Positions 29,245 through 42,400 are shown, numbered from the stretch's first letter. The stretch is 64,000 nt of DNA from Diprion similis (GCF_021155765.1 NC_060113.1:1168501-1232500), one strand, 5' to 3'. Program-made: numbers and translations. Notes: a model not told the origin generated them from the letters alone.

Positions 29245-31448
29245 GTTCTTCTAGCGTCGGTACTACAAATGCGAAAATATTCTATCAGACAATGGAATGA
29301 GAATAATGAGGAGCTCTGCCACTCCCACCCAGAGTGCACAAAGCGGCAATATCACATCACATAATCCAGGGTCAGACTCGAGTTATCGGCAAGACAATAC
29401 TCATCGGCTGTGGGCGGTGACAGCAGAATTCCAAAGCAAACATTAAAACATATGGCATTTCGTATCCTGTGATCGAAGTACATGCGCCAAATACATACGA
29501 ATTGGCACTGAGATAAAACCGGAATGGAGAGAAACGTTTGCATTATTCGATTAATTTTCGAACTGACGTTATAAATACTGTATTATTTACGAACCAAATG
29601 CCGGTGACGTATTTCTCTCGACGCAAGCCCTGACTGAAGAAGTAATTCCCGATCTAATCGCTACAATTCTTCTTCTTCTTCTTCTTCTTCTTCTTCTTCT
29701 TCCTTGTAGCTATTCGCACGGCGGGAATGTACCAAAATCGCTAGAATTATCGCACGTCCGAACGACTTCGACGAATATCCGAGCAATAGAAGCTTGGAAC
29801 TTTCATTCCTCGTATTTCCCTTTGCCTTTCTCTTAATCAACCGAACTCGGTGACCTCGAAAGAAGAAACGGTGATTTCTGCCTTCCTCGAACGGCTCATT
29901 AGTCGTAGCATCGAGAGATTTACACTTTCTGTAGTGATAAACCGTTTAATGCGGCGATGCATTGCGTTTATCGGCATAGATTGACCGTTCGATGTGCTCT
30001 AATTAAGAATTGCAGATAAGGATTTGTAGCTGGAGCATATATTCAAGAGCCGACGAATTTATATTTCCACAACGAAATCATTCATGTAATTCAACTAGGC
30101 GCTGTTTTTATACCAAATTTATTACGAGGTTGAAGTTAGTAACGTTGTCGTAACAAAACATTGGAGAATAAATGCCTATTTTCTTAAGTTTACAATTATT
30201 TTGAAAGAACCAATATTTCGAAATATGAACGTGTTTTATTTTTTAATCACGGTTTACTGAATTTCAAACAATTCCAAAATGGCGAATATCGGTTTTTCCT
30301 CAGCGTGAATCGTTACGATAACGTTACTAATGGTAGTTTTTCAACACTGATCGGGAAAAAAACAATACAACGTAGCATTTTTCAAATTTTCGCAACTAGA
30401 ATTTAAAAGGTTGCGTAACGTATACGTCTCACCAGGACGAATGGTCTAGATGACGGGTATTGCAACCCGTTTTTTTTCTTCTAAATAAAAGCATATATAC
30501 GAATTGTACAGCTAGAATCGCTTCCCCAGCGTTTGTTTCTTATCATAATTTTTAGGCTACTTTTCACTAGTCAGGCATAACAGGAATTCGTTATCGCACA
30601 TACAAATATATAGGTTTCATGTAGTTTGATCGGAGATAAATGAAGAGGAAAAAAATTCTCACAGGAATTATGACGGGAGAACAATATTTGCGGAGAGGAG
30701 ATTAATAATTATACCGAAGATTTAATTTAAATTTACAATTTACGAAAGTGTGATGGTCACTTGGTGGTCGTTTTATTTTCATAATATATTATAATATGTA
30801 TAAATTGATTGGATTTAGGAAAAGAAAAGATAAAAGATAATCTGCTCACTTCTATTATGTACACATAGTATACGCGTGGTTTGGAACCGCGATATTATCA
30901 TTAGTTATCTCGTTTAAATTGACAAGTATGCGGTAGGCATAGGTTACCGAATACGTACATTTCGGCACTCTGTTTAACAGGAAAGGATTTGTGTAATAAG
31001 AACGTACATACAACGGACGGAACCGGATTTAATTTAATGTTATATCCTTTTAATAATATATATTATAGGTGATATATTACTATCTATTTAATTCATTACA
31101 TTGCAAATCTGTGATATATGCTGCGGTATTTTTATTTTCCCATTACCCGTTAGCAAAAGATTAATAGAATGACGAATTTGATCTAGTTTTTCAACTTACG
31201 CTATTTTCATTGATGATTTTGCATCAACAGATAATATAATACAACGTATCATGTTGAATAATACTTTCTTTTCAACTATAGTGTGCACTATGCAATGTAC
31301 ATTAATCCTGCCAGAAGAAACGTTGGTTGAGTAACTACGCTTCTTGAATGCTGACCGATATTGTGCTGTTTTAAATCCGATTTAACTCGATGAATCAAGC
31401 GTACTTTAAATTTTATTTACTATATATTAAAACTATGCGGCAAAAATT
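29245..31448. other. Intergenic DNA between EcKinase copies; copy A promoter at left
   Basis: No supported gene in about 2.2 kb. The left few hundred bases lie upstream of the copy A start codon and should contain its promoter; a TATAAATA-like word occurs near 29569. At the right end, TTTATT at 31412-31417 reads AATAAA on the minus strand about 35 bases below the copy B stop and is a good candidate poly(A) signal. Confidence 0.5.
29667..29703. repeat. (TTC)n microsatellite
   Basis: Twelve or so uninterrupted TTC/CTT units between the two EcKinase genes. Confidence 0.92.
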
Positions 31449-33185
31449 TTAAATAAACTTGTTTTCCACAGCGTGAACTAAAGTGTCGGCAAGCCGACGA
31501 CGTCCTTCCTTGGATTTTATCGGTCCTATCGTCCAAACATCGGCTATATCAACTGCCTCATCTCCCTTTATTATATCCAAGTCGAATGCTTCGTCCGAAT
31601 CTAGTAACGAGAATGGCACGGCCTCAATGGCAAAATTAACTCCATGCAGAGTGTATTCCTGGACCTAGAAAAAACATTCACCCACACAGTCATTGAATGA
31701 ATAAAAATTAAATCCTTAAAATAGAATAGAGTTAAAACCCTTGAATTTCAACACACATACCTCTTTCCTGAATAAATCCCAAGGATAAACTTTTTCGGGG
31801 TTCGATCCCAGCAAGCTGATACACCTACTGATCTCGTTGTGATATATTTTCAGTAAATCTTCGTAATGCTCGTCGCGTAAACTTTTTTCTGTGCATGTGT
31901 ATATGAAGAAAGAAGTATCTAGAACTGGGCTTGAGGCCCTCGCGAGCTGAAAATCTAGTGCAAGAGCAGTTGGATTTTCGTCACCATCCAATTGACGAAT
32001 TAAAAAGTTCGGTGCCCACGAGTCCCCCTGCGTGATAACTGAAGTTGGAGCAGATACTTTGTTACAGAAATCTACACTCTTGAAGTAAAAATCTCGACGT
32101 GAGCAGGACTTAAATTTCTCCTCAGTTTTGCTACCTGGGTATTCTTTGGCTAGCGCATCGTTAACAATATTGAATAATCTTCCCTGTAAAAAAAATTTAT
32201 ACCTAGAGTAGTTATACTTCTCAGACGTAGTTTTATCGTCTTCAAATGTTAAAAAACGTTCAGTTATTATTTCTGTATTGTAATTGTCAGCTGTGAACGG
32301 GGTTTTCTCATCAAACAATTAAAATGTAGTTGAATCTGTATTTCTTTCTTCAAGTTTTAGTGGGCAAATTTTAAAAATAATTCACTCATCAAACGACTGG
32401 CAGTACTGATAACCATGGCAGATAGATGAGATAGCAAGTGAATACTGACCTGGAATTTATCGTACCATTGGTATAGTTCAGGAGTGAAATAGGTTTCCAG
32501 CAGCTTATCGGCCAAGTTTTGAAACTCTTCTTTCTTCTGATCTTTGTACGCAAATGAAACAGCATGAAATCTCGCCAGAGCCTTCAGTATCAGTTCACAT
32601 TGCGACAAATTTAATGTATTTTGTCGAGTCACAGGACCAAATCCGAGAACACTGACGTCTTCAAGAGCAAGATAATCGTTTTCTCCATCTGTGACCGCTG
32701 CCAAGCAACGAGGTACGACGACCATATCGGCTAAGCCCTTAGAGTGCAAGAACTCGTTGAACTTGGGAAAAATCTGAAGAGAGAAATAAAAGTTAGTTTT
32801 TAAACTTGAGAGTGGCAAAAATTTAGGAACTATGTAGCAAAGCCAACAAATATAAGGTGTTCAAGAAAGTTGTGTTTACCTCTTTGTAACAGATGATTTC
32901 GTTGTGAAAGAAGTCTTTACTTCTGAATGTTTTCCTTCTGCCAACATTCTTCGGCATAGATTTAACAACGAGCGATATACTTGCAGGTTTGCCACCAGCC
33001 TCACCCTTAACAGTGATTCTGTCCACAATAGACAAGTAACCGTCGCCTTTCTTACTTGCCTCACCAAAATCCCAGCTCAATATTTTAACATCTTTTTCGC
33101 CAGTTGTTTTTCGTAGTATATCTTCAAGCGTTTTCTCCGTAAATAATTTGCTCACGCCTGACAGCAGACTTATATCTTTCGACAT
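31449..33185 (-). CDS. EcKinase-like (CHK kinase-like) protein, copy B (422 aa)
   Basis: Four exons join in phase 0: 33185-32880, 32773-32450, 32183-31761 and 31664-31449. Exons 1, 2 and 4 are exactly the lengths of those in copy A; exon 3 is one codon longer. The kinase features are in the same places: Lys75 in SLVVKSMP, the segment TQGDSWAPNFL at 261-271 with Asp264 and Asn269, and DFQ at 287-289. The two copies are alike along their whole length, for example in FFIYTCTEK and LLGS-PEK. Both end in an acidic segment (EAFDLDIIKGDEAVDIADVW here) followed by a basic RRRLADTLVHAVEN helix. Like copy A it has Gln where the family usually has the catalytic-loop His. It is likely cytosolic; the substrate is unknown. 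Unlike the relic at 26.3 kb, it shows no breaks. Confidence 0.9.
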
Positions 33186-34766
33186 TGTCTTGCTTTATTT
33201 TCCAAATTATACTGCAATTTTGAAAAGAAAAATAAAATCAATAAAAATCTGTACGTACGAGAGTTAAAAAATTCTTCACTTAAACTATGGCCATTCACAA
33301 TCGCGTTTAATAGAGCAATAACACTTATTCACGGTTGAATACCACTTGTATCTCTAATAATGAACTAATTAGAAATACAACTTTATTGGCTGTGGGCGTT
33401 GACCGTAACATATTCTCCAACAGATGATATATGTCTGGCTATAAACGGTCCTGGAAATTATTGTGACCTAATCTATAGGACAAACTATAAGCGATGAGGA
33501 GGGTCTGAACGTTATCAGTGAGATTTTGTTTTTTTCTATCTGCCGCTTGCTTTAAATGTTTTTTAAACTAGTTTCTTACATCTTATTTTCCTGATGAATT
33601 CGGCTACAAATGTTGAAGAAGTCTAGAACTTTAGCAAACCGCAATTTTTCTCACATTTTTTAGTCTCTTTAAACTTGATTTTTATTGCTGTATTATCTCA
33701 CTATGAGCACGAGATAAGCGGTGGCAATATACTTACTCCGTTTGTTCTTGTTATAATTATTCTTCTTTTATTTTTTTATTCGATTATCCTCGTTCAACGG
33801 AATTATTTGTCTGTGAATCCGAATGCGGGAACGTCAAACAACACAACAATGATATATTCACTACACAACGGATCGATTGACAACGAGCCCAACGTATCAA
33901 GTCGCGCAAAGTATCTGACGTAAAACTGATAAAATTTTGTGGGCGTATTCTATTCCCCTTTCAGTTCCGATGCTGATACCCGGACGGACACGTAAGCAAT
34001 GAGTTGAGAGGTTGGCATTCGAAGGCTCGAGGCAGAGTTCGCATGGACGAGATGCTGGTGAGAAAGCGAATTACGTGTCCAAATGACGGTTATTCTCCTT
34101 CGAAGCGTGGCTCGTCAAGAGGAGAAACTCGGCCGTCGTTAATCCCCATGAATAAAACATCACGCTTTGATTCCCATTACGATTTTGCTAGTCGCACGAA
34201 ATTTTCATTCAAATTACGCAGGCGTTCGGTATTTTCAACAACGAAACACGGTTCCATCATTGATGTATACAAATTAAAAACAAAACCGCGATCTCTCGAC
34301 GTGAGATTGCTAATAATCGATAGGTCAGTTTAAATTTGGCGGTAAAGAACGCTGCGAGCGTCATCTATTTTGCACGCCGGCCGTTGCCGAATCTTCTTTT
34401 CGTTCTTCTTCTTTTTTTGTTTTGTTCGCCTTTTGTTTGCTTTTGTTTTCTAACTAAGTTTGCAAACTTGGAAACAACTACTTTGTACTACATTCTGTTT
34501 TGACAAGGTATTCGAACAGGTGATTTAATCGAAAATTGGCAAAATACCGTTAGTCGAGGGCAGTAAACGAGGTTTTTCAACAAGAGTACAGCACACGCGT
34601 TACAGTTGTCAGTTGTTTGAAGGTCGGCATAGTTGTTGACTGTTTCCCCGCACATGCTGTACAATACTCATTGCGTTATCTACTCATTTTCTATCATCGA
34701 TATCGATCTTGTTTAAGTGTAATCATCATTCTTGATACACGCGACACGTAATTGTACTACGAGATA
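33186..34766. promoter_or_regulatory. Region between divergent EcKinase B and PCLAF genes
   Basis: About 1.6 kb lies between the two start codons. TTTGGCGG at 34335-34342 matches the E2F/DP consensus and sits about 425 bases upstream of the PCLAF start. That fits a replication-linked gene, though the transcription start is not known. Two open frames on the plus strand (33675-33923 and 34004-34333) lack family features, and the first has no ATG at its beginning. I leave them unannotated. Confidence 0.4.
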
Positions 34767-35441
34767 ATGGTAAGAACGAGAGCAGACGCAGGGGCTACTC
34801 GGGGTGAGTGGTTATCATCGCAGTTTACAACGTATAATTCACTCGCGATTACACGCTAGGCAATAAGTAGGAATTGATACTTCGAAATCGATTATTTTTG
34901 TTGACTATTAAAGCCGCTGGAGCCAAAGCACCGCGGAAAAATTTAGGCGGCGTATCTGCGAGGATGGTTATTGCCAATGCTTTTGCGGATAAAGGAAAAG
35001 GTGAGAGTTCTTATTCCATGATTTTAAATTTAGCTGGTTAGAATGGAATTAATAATAGAAATGCCGATTATTTATCAGGTAAGGATCATTCCAGTGGAAA
35101 TTCGTATTGTCCTCGAGAGACGCCGGATTGGCAGAAGCCGATTACTTCCTTCTTTCAGCGACCGTCTACTGAATCGGGAGAAGGAAGCTTGGAGTGGAAA
35201 GATAAAATGGTAATTGACGATTAAACGACAGTATTACAAATGTAGGAGGATGAGTAAAGAAATTGCTGCATCGACTCACTGTGGATGATTCGATGCTCGA
35301 AGACTTTGGGAAGGTGGATTATTTCCACAGCGTTGTAAATCTTGTTCACAGAATGAATCTGTTGACGCTGAACCAGCAGCTGCCTCTGCCACGTCTTCTC
35401 CCTCAGGCTTGACTTCCACAGAGGATAATCCGAGTGACTGA
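34767..35441 (+). CDS. PCLAF: PCNA-associated factor (PCLAF/PAF15) homologue, 114 aa
   Basis: Four exons join in phase: 34767-34803, 34914-35000, 35079-35209 and 35352-35441. The family is a small intrinsically disordered nuclear protein that threads through the PCNA ring and controls translesion synthesis and replication. The N-terminus (MVRTRADAGATR) matches the vertebrate start MVRTKAD, and a histone-tail-like basic stretch AAGAKAPRKNLGG follows. The centre has YCPRETPDWQKPITSFFQRP. It contains a perfect PIP box, Gln60-Lys-Pro-Ile-Thr-Ser-Phe-Phe67 (Q-x-x-I-x-x-F-F), preceded by the family's R-x-T-P-x-W-Q element. The C-terminal 30 residues are Ser/Thr/Ala/Glu-rich. Length (114 aa) is almost that of human PCLAF (111). 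I do not see the KEN degradation box that vertebrate PCLAF carries. Confidence 0.88.
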
Positions 35442-36994
35442 AGGTTTATATAACTTCTGGAGCACGCCTGAGTGGCAGAATATATAAGCGATATGCTCCT
35501 ATACTTCAAGTACTTACAGTGTGTGATAATAATTGTCGAGCTGAAACATACCAACTGCTCAGTATTTGCTCTCAAATCCGTTTACATACATCGATACATG
35601 CTAGATTAAAAGTTTTGATAAGGCTTATCTCAACATCTTTAGTCGAAAAAAAATGTTTTCACGTTTCTATTCGTTTCGCATTTTTTCGTTTATGAAAATA
35701 CGTTTTTTATATCTATTTTTTGATTATTAAAAATATAGTTTCATTATCATCAACTGTATGTATAGGTCGTCGGTCTATGTAGTAATTCATCATTTATCGG
35801 GAAAACATTTTTCGTCGCAAGATAACTAAAATTATGTAATAACGTTTAGCTTTAATTTTAAAAATGTGTTCACATCAGCTGATCGTATCAGTATTTGTCA
35901 TTTTTAAGGGCTTATAACTTAATCACTATTATTTAATTGCGTATCTCTTCTCTGTTCCTTCGAACCCAAGTATTATTAATATTTTTAAGAAAGTAACCAA
36001 AACGTGCCTCTAATAAGTATAGAAATAATTTAAGAAAAATATGTCTAGTGTAATACAGTTTATTTATTCCGTCTTACGTGTACTCGTGTCTAATAGTAAA
36101 GTAAGTCATTAGGTTTGTTACTTATCGTTGTGTTCTGTTGATCAGTCAATGTTACTCAAATGCTATCGTTAAGTCTTGAGTCTAATTGTAAACTAAAGTA
36201 GATATAACAACCGAATCGTAGATAACTTAGTTTTTTTGACCCATTGAACGTGATATCTTGATTGTCACATATTACTAACTTTTATCAAATCTTTACGAAT
36301 GATCAATATCGATAGTGGCGACGATTAATAAATGGTAATAATGATCGTTTAAATTGAATTGTTCGCATTTGATTTTTATTCCGTCAATTTTCCTTCCTTT
36401 TATATTTCATATACAAAACATCATGTATTACGCAGCTGATCGAGGGACTGTTTGCGGATCACATGTTTCGAAATTTCTCTCACTTTCTCCCTTACACTTG
36501 TCGCTGGCAAAGCATCTAAACTTAAACTATACTAAACTAAATTTATTCGTTCCCATTATTGGTACGAATTAAGAATCAACATTGTTAAACTACAACAAAC
36601 TACTAATTACAAGGCTACACACATCCAATTATTTAGGCCATCGGGATGCGGGGGGAGGAAGGGGAACGCAGGGCCTTTCACAAATCTAGTTAACTGTTTG
36701 TTTCATTTTAATGTATGTAAAACTGAGTCCTTGAATCGTCATTCTTATTTCATGCATTATTTAAAAATTTTAACAAGAGTGTAAGTTGAATACCGCACAT
36801 AATACATTACGATATCAATTCAACATGTCTAATTAGATCTTCAAATAAAAACGTCGAGATAAAGATCGTGGATTCTTTTTATTTTCCGTTTACTACTTTT
36901 TCGGCAAAAACTTACTTCCAACCGATTAACAACAGCCCTGTTCTGCACTATTTACCATTAATTAACAAATTGGTTTCGTAATATCATTATTATT

Positions 36995-37062
36995 AACAAC
37001 AACCACAACAACAGCAGCAGCAATAGCAACAACAACAACAACAACAACAGCAACAACAACAA
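36995..37062. repeat. (CAA)n/(CAG)n imperfect microsatellite
   Basis: An array of CAA units with scattered CAG and TAG. Frames across it are interrupted, so it is unlikely to be a poly-Gln exon. Confidence 0.85.
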
Positions 37063-37970
37063 TTCGTTACTTCGGGTGAGGCTATTGATGATAGTTCAAA
37101 GAAAAATAAATGTTAATCACCGTATTATTATTGTTATTATTATTATTCTTTTTATCAATTTCGTATACTATCTTCAATTTTCATCAGATTTTTAAACTTC
37201 AACGTACTTCACACAGCACTGCTTTTTTTTTTTATATCGCCATTCAACACTTTCTGTTTCATTCAACTTGCGCGAATCCATGTGGTCCGAGATGGGTTCG
37301 AAGCTCTAGGTTCTCGTTTTATTGATTCGTTTTTTTTCTATTTCGAGCTACGAAGAACTCCGCTGTGGAGAATCATGACAACCCGCGTAGTTTGATAGAC
37401 TTCATTTACAGCGTATCGTTTGTCAGAAATGTATATGATGAACCATATACCTATAAGGGGGAAAAATAATAAAAGTAAAACAAGAAGGAAAAAAACATAA
37501 AGCCATTATTGTTAGCCTTAGCTCACGATCAGTGCGAATTTAAAAAGCACAATTAACGTTTTTGTTCAAACACCGTTAGCTCACCCGGATTCTATTTATA
37601 TTTACACATACATAGTATATAGAAAATATATCTATATATACTACGTTTGACGAGGGATTTGGCGATATCTACAATATTATATATGTTCACACACCATCTG
37701 CGTTAAATTCTACAGGGTTTCGGTAGAGTGTTGGTTTATTCTACATCTTTCCTACTTTCTTTCTATTCGCGGTTCTTGTTTCACTCGATTGTGGTTAATC
37801 AGTGTATAATACTATTATTACTTATTATACAGATCTGTTATAACATATGTATATGATTTATATGCATATACCTAATGACTAACGTATTTTTTTAAATTAC
37901 GATTAATTTCTATCGATGTTTCATTTTAGGGCATGCATTGTACGCTCGTTGAAAGGAAATTTGATACAAA

Positions 37971-38507
37971 ATGAAAAATGTTCTTCAAATTCTTACAATT
38001 TTCGTTTTCACTCTTGTCTCTCATCGACTGATCCCAGCTCTCAGCTTCAAACGCGTCGTAGGTACGAATAATACTTATAGGCCAGCGTGTTTCGACGCTA
38101 ATAAAAACCGGTTTTACTAACTTCCAAGAATTACTAATTATCGTGTACCTATCTGTGGTACCGCGGTGATAAAGATGGAACGGTGTGATTCTCTTACTAT
38201 TATTATTATTATTCTAACTAATATTACTGCACGCCGCACTTCTGCAGTTGATTCACTCGATAGATCACCGCGATCGATCTATACGCGACTTCGAATATTA
38301 CACAGGAATCAAGCTGAAGATTATAGTAATTTATTTTTAAAACTACGGTTACTCTCGTGTCTTTTTCTCTTCTCTCACTTATTCTTTCTTTTTCTTAAAA
38401 ATGAATATAACTTTGTGACGTATGTGGATACGTACACGTGGTGGATCGGACTCACGTCAATGATCTGGCACACGCGTTACTTTGGGAGTCTAGCTAGATT
38501 CTTGTAG
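37971..38507 (+). CDS. Tentative small secreted peptide or prohormone exon pair
   Basis: An ATG at 37971 opens a clear signal-peptide-like sequence (MKNVLQILTIFVFTLVSHRL, then IPALSF) followed by Lys-Arg. Read unspliced, it stops at 38118-38120 after 49 residues. Alternatively it may splice at 38061 (GTAG|gtacga) to an acceptor at 38247 (cttctgcag) that has a good branch-point word, TCTAACTAAT, upstream. The phase fits. The joined frame runs on as VDSLDRSPRSIYTRLRILHR and then about 70 further residues to 38507. That tail becomes hydrophobic and looks non-coding, so a further intron may be missing. Short length, signal peptide and dibasic site would suit a peptide precursor. No amidation motif or known peptide is seen. 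This is a weak call. Confidence 0.3.
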
Positions 38508-39232
38508 GCTACTTTTTTCCTGACCTCGAATCGCAAACTGTAGGTATATATTTATCCGCAAGGTCTGCGAAGGGACTGATGCGGTATACCGTATACGTAT
38601 AGCTGCGGCACACTTATAGGTTTCTTCATAATATAATATTTTACCCTACGGCAATTATTTCAAAACAACTTGTGTTCTCCTTACTTCGTAATAGTCGTAC
38701 GTATTGTACCTGATCTTTACCGAGCCTGCAAAGTTCTCGACTATATTAGCTACAGTTAGCTTCGAATCAGGGCAGATGTACAATTGGTGAAGGGAATTCT
38801 AATTATAATGTCGCAATCGATGCCAGTAGTAGGAAAGCTGAGTTACAATTGCGATAACGATAATATTCGGTTTCAATTTTTCCCTAGTGATTCAACACTA
38901 TTGTTAGTCGACAGGACGCAAGATTAGCTTACAATTCGCCTTGGATTGTATAATAATGGAGTCTAAAAGACGTCTTTGATCGTTAGCGTTTTGTACAAAT
39001 TAGTTAACAACGCGAAACCCCTGTCACTTGTGTAATAACTCATTATACGGTTCGCGTAGAGATCAATTGAAGGAATGTTATTCTGGAACCAATGTACGTA
39101 CGCATAAGACAGGCGAAGGAAGTTTGTCATTATAACATCTAATTACACGGCGTCTCTGGAAGTTTCAAGATGGCGGTGTAAATTTTGATATCATATAACG
39201 TTGTAAGGACGTGTTTTTTGTGTTGTATATTC

Positions 39233-39257
39233 GTGTGTGTGTGTGTGTGTGTGTGTG
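39233..39257. repeat. (GT)n microsatellite
   Basis: About twelve GT units, in the proposed 3' UTR or downstream flank of anoctamin-8. Confidence 0.9.
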
Positions 39258-39328
39258 GATTAAAAATGTTTTAAAAAATAATATTGTGTTTTATTATCAA
39301 TATCATCATCATCGGTAATATTATACTT

Positions 39329-39330
<2 letters not shown>

Positions 39331-39372
<42 letters not shown>

Positions 39373-39380
39373 TAATAATT
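39331..39380. repeat. (TAA)n microsatellite
   Basis: About fifteen TAA/AAT triplets with a GAT interruption, just beyond the anoctamin-8 stop codon. A poly-Asn frame across it is an artefact. Confidence 0.92.
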
Positions 39381-39428
39381 GCTTACTTCTTCTTTTTAAC
39401 AAAATTACTTATACTACTAATGCTATCA

Positions 39429-42400
39429 CTAATTCTTTCTGCGCATGTCCATCGTCGCTATGTCGTCGACGGATATCAATTTCTCGATCGGTATGCAGGA
39501 AAGTTCTCCACCGACGCAGGACTGCGGCTGTTGCCACCTCGCCTCCCTCTCGGCATCCTTGGCCTTGACCTCGGCCTCCTTCGCCCTTCGCTCCTTGAGC
39601 TTTAACGAGAATATGGCGACCGACCGCGCCCGCTTCATCAGGCTCTGCTTGACCCTCGTCTTTTTCGCTTCCCGCTCCTCCTTCGACGTCTTTTCGTCCT
39701 CCTGACTCGACACCGTTCTACTCGAGTCCGACAGACCGCTGTCCGTCTTCTCGTGCTGCTGCAAGTGCCGCTCTCTGTGGTCTCGAATCTCCCGGTTATC
39801 CTTCTGCAGCTCCCTCTGCTCTCGCAATTCTCGCTGCTCACGTTGCTCCCTTAACTCTCGCTGCTCTCGCCGGTAGTCCTGTTGGTACTGGTGCTGGTCC
39901 CTTGATTGCTTGTCGGCCACAGCTCGTTCCCGTTCTTTTTCTGGCGAAAATCTGAACTTTTGCGCTCTGTGGGCCATCGCCCACGGAGGCGCCGACCTGC
40001 GGCAAACGAAATGGGGTTAGTCGCAGTGTTGCCAACTTAGATCGCAATTGTCACATCAGACAGTTTCGTGAATCACGCCAAAAATCTTATAAAAGTATTT
40101 AACCGACGAAAACATTGATCAATCCATTTTTTCACTAGTTAATCCGTTGCCTACAATCAATAAATCTCCCTGAAAAATCTCTTCTACAAAACCACCCAGG
40201 TGGCAACACTGATTCGATTGGCACTTAGTCCGTGCCCTCTGTTTAGGCTACAAGAAGTACTGACGTGTAGCTCGTCTCATTGGTCTCGCGGTGCGAGGTG
40301 GTCAAATAATAAATATCGTCCTTCGTCTCGATAAAAGTAACAACAAACATAGAAATATTTGGAAAAATATGAACAGGGGGGATGAAATGCCTTTGTATGA
40401 GTGATTCTCAACTCTCCTTACCTTAGCAAATCGCTGTCCGAAGAAGAAGCGAGCTCTTTTGAAACGATGCAGTCGGTTGATCGACGCAGCGCCAGTTCGT
40501 CGCCGCTTCCACTTCCGCTTCCGGTTCCGCTTATCTCCGAGTCGCTTGTTTTGCGCCCCGCAGGTTCCAGGCCTAATCTTCGCACCCAGTCGACACCCCC
40601 GTGGGGACCAATCGTGAGATGGTGACTATAGTGGTCGCTTCCCGGCGTTGATGGTGCGGGTTCACCGGTCAACCAGTCGCGAGATCTCCGCGCTGGAATT
40701 ATCATGGAGCAAAAAATGTTCGCCCATTTTTAATCTCATGCACGAGAGTGGGGAATCACGTCTCGAAATCATCCCTATAGACGTGCCAAAAAAATGATAT
40801 CACCTCTTTCACCGCCGGGGATTGAGGCTCTTGGGGTGTTGTGAACCTCGCGGTTTATGCTGCCGTTGTTTCCGGATCCCAGGGGGCTTCGATCGCCGCT
40901 TCCGGGGGTTCCTGGCGTCTCGAGGGGTGGAGGAGTCTCTGCGATTCTGGGCACCGTCGCAGCGCTCGGCGTCGGTGGATTGCTCGGCGTTTGGGCCGTT
41001 GATCCCAGCCCCGGAGTTCCGGGTTGACTCGAGGCCACAGAGTCATCGTCGTTACGCGAATCGATCGATTCCTGTTCCTCCTCACCGTCGGCTGGACTCA
41101 CGACAAATCGGCCTGCGACATAGATCTTGTTACTCTCAAAGTGAAATCATTGCTAAACAATTCTTGCCGTAGGTTTGCTGAGATTGATTTTTTTTTTGTG
41201 ATGCGGTCTTGTATAACCATTACCGATCGTACGTAGCTTATTCATAGTTATTCACGTGTTTTACAAGGACCCTCATATTGAAACCGAGATGAGCGTTATT
41301 CCGTCTATAAATACCATGGGAAATTAATTCCACAAAACAAATTTTTATTGATAACACGTTTTGATAAGGTTTTACGTACACACATTACAAATAACCGGTT
41401 ATTAACGAGGCAATTAAAACTTCGTACTGATAAGTTGAATTATTTATACTAAAATGTGAGCGATAAAATGTATGTACATACGTATTTAAAGATATATGAG
41501 TTCCTAACTCGGTAGTAAAAACCACGATGTTCGAGGTCTTGACTGTAGTATATGTATATAAAATTTATCCATCCTTCAGCAGTATTACTCAATCACAATC
41601 GGCTGCATATAAACGTGTAATTTGCCAGAGTCGAGCCTATCAAGCTGATTGTGTTGTAAAGAAAAATTTACAAATCCGTATCCCTGCAAGTTTGTACTTG
41701 ATCTATACTCAAGTCCCGGGAATCGAATACGGAGAAAGCGAGATACAGCGGACATTACTTAGCGTAAAAAAGCGAGTAACCTAAAGGGATTTGAACGAGT
41801 AAGAAATAAAAATAAAAATAAATAAATATCGAAGCACGTGTTTTGCCTCATCGAAAAATAACAGCCCGAGGTTAAGGAACGATTTCTCCTCATCTAGCGC
41901 ATGGTTCTACACATAAATGCGATGAAGCGATGGCGAAATCGGCGGACATTACAGCAGCAGTAGCAGCGACTTTCTATTCGTCTTACCGATCACCGTCGGC
42001 GGTTGTTGCTCCGGCGAAGGGGTCGAGGAGAGTCGGCGAACAGCTTCGCGTCTCAGGAATTCGACCTTTGCCATTTCGGTTGCCACCCAGCTCGGAATAT
42101 CGGGTATCGCGCAGACAATTACGAATCTAATGGCGAGCATGATGTGCTCGAGGGCAACGATCAGCAGGATCGTTTGGGTCGCCGACATCTCGGGGAACAT
42201 CCTCTGCACCTGACCGCTAAGGCTGATCAGTCCGCAGTTGACGAGAATCGCGACCAATCCCATCGCCTCCATCGCGTTCTGGGGAGATTCGTGAACCTCT
42301 TTATTCGGGAACCGCAGGCGTTCATCGTCTTTCTTACCTGCCAAGTACCGATGTTCGATACTCTTCTACCGAAGGGTCGTTGGAGCACGAAGCAAAGCTT

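Larger units (their letters stand above)
35442..39428. other. Intergenic region between PCLAF and anoctamin-8 3' ends
   Basis: This AT-rich interval holds the 3' UTR of PCLAF on the left and the 3' UTR of the anoctamin-8 gene on the right. For the latter, TTTATT at about 39290-39295 reads AATAAA on the minus strand some 135 bases past the stop. Apart from the tentative signal-peptide exon near 37971, I find nothing coding. Simple repeats are listed separately. Confidence 0.45.

Noticed and set aside
33675-33923. Frame with a hydrophobic helix upstream of PCLAF
   Set aside because: It begins at a TTG, not an ATG, has no splice partner that I can find and no family features.
34004-34333. Basic 109-residue frame just upstream of PCLAF
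   Set aside because: The first ATG is internal (34043), there is no recognisable domain, and it ends at the candidate E2F site in a promoter region.
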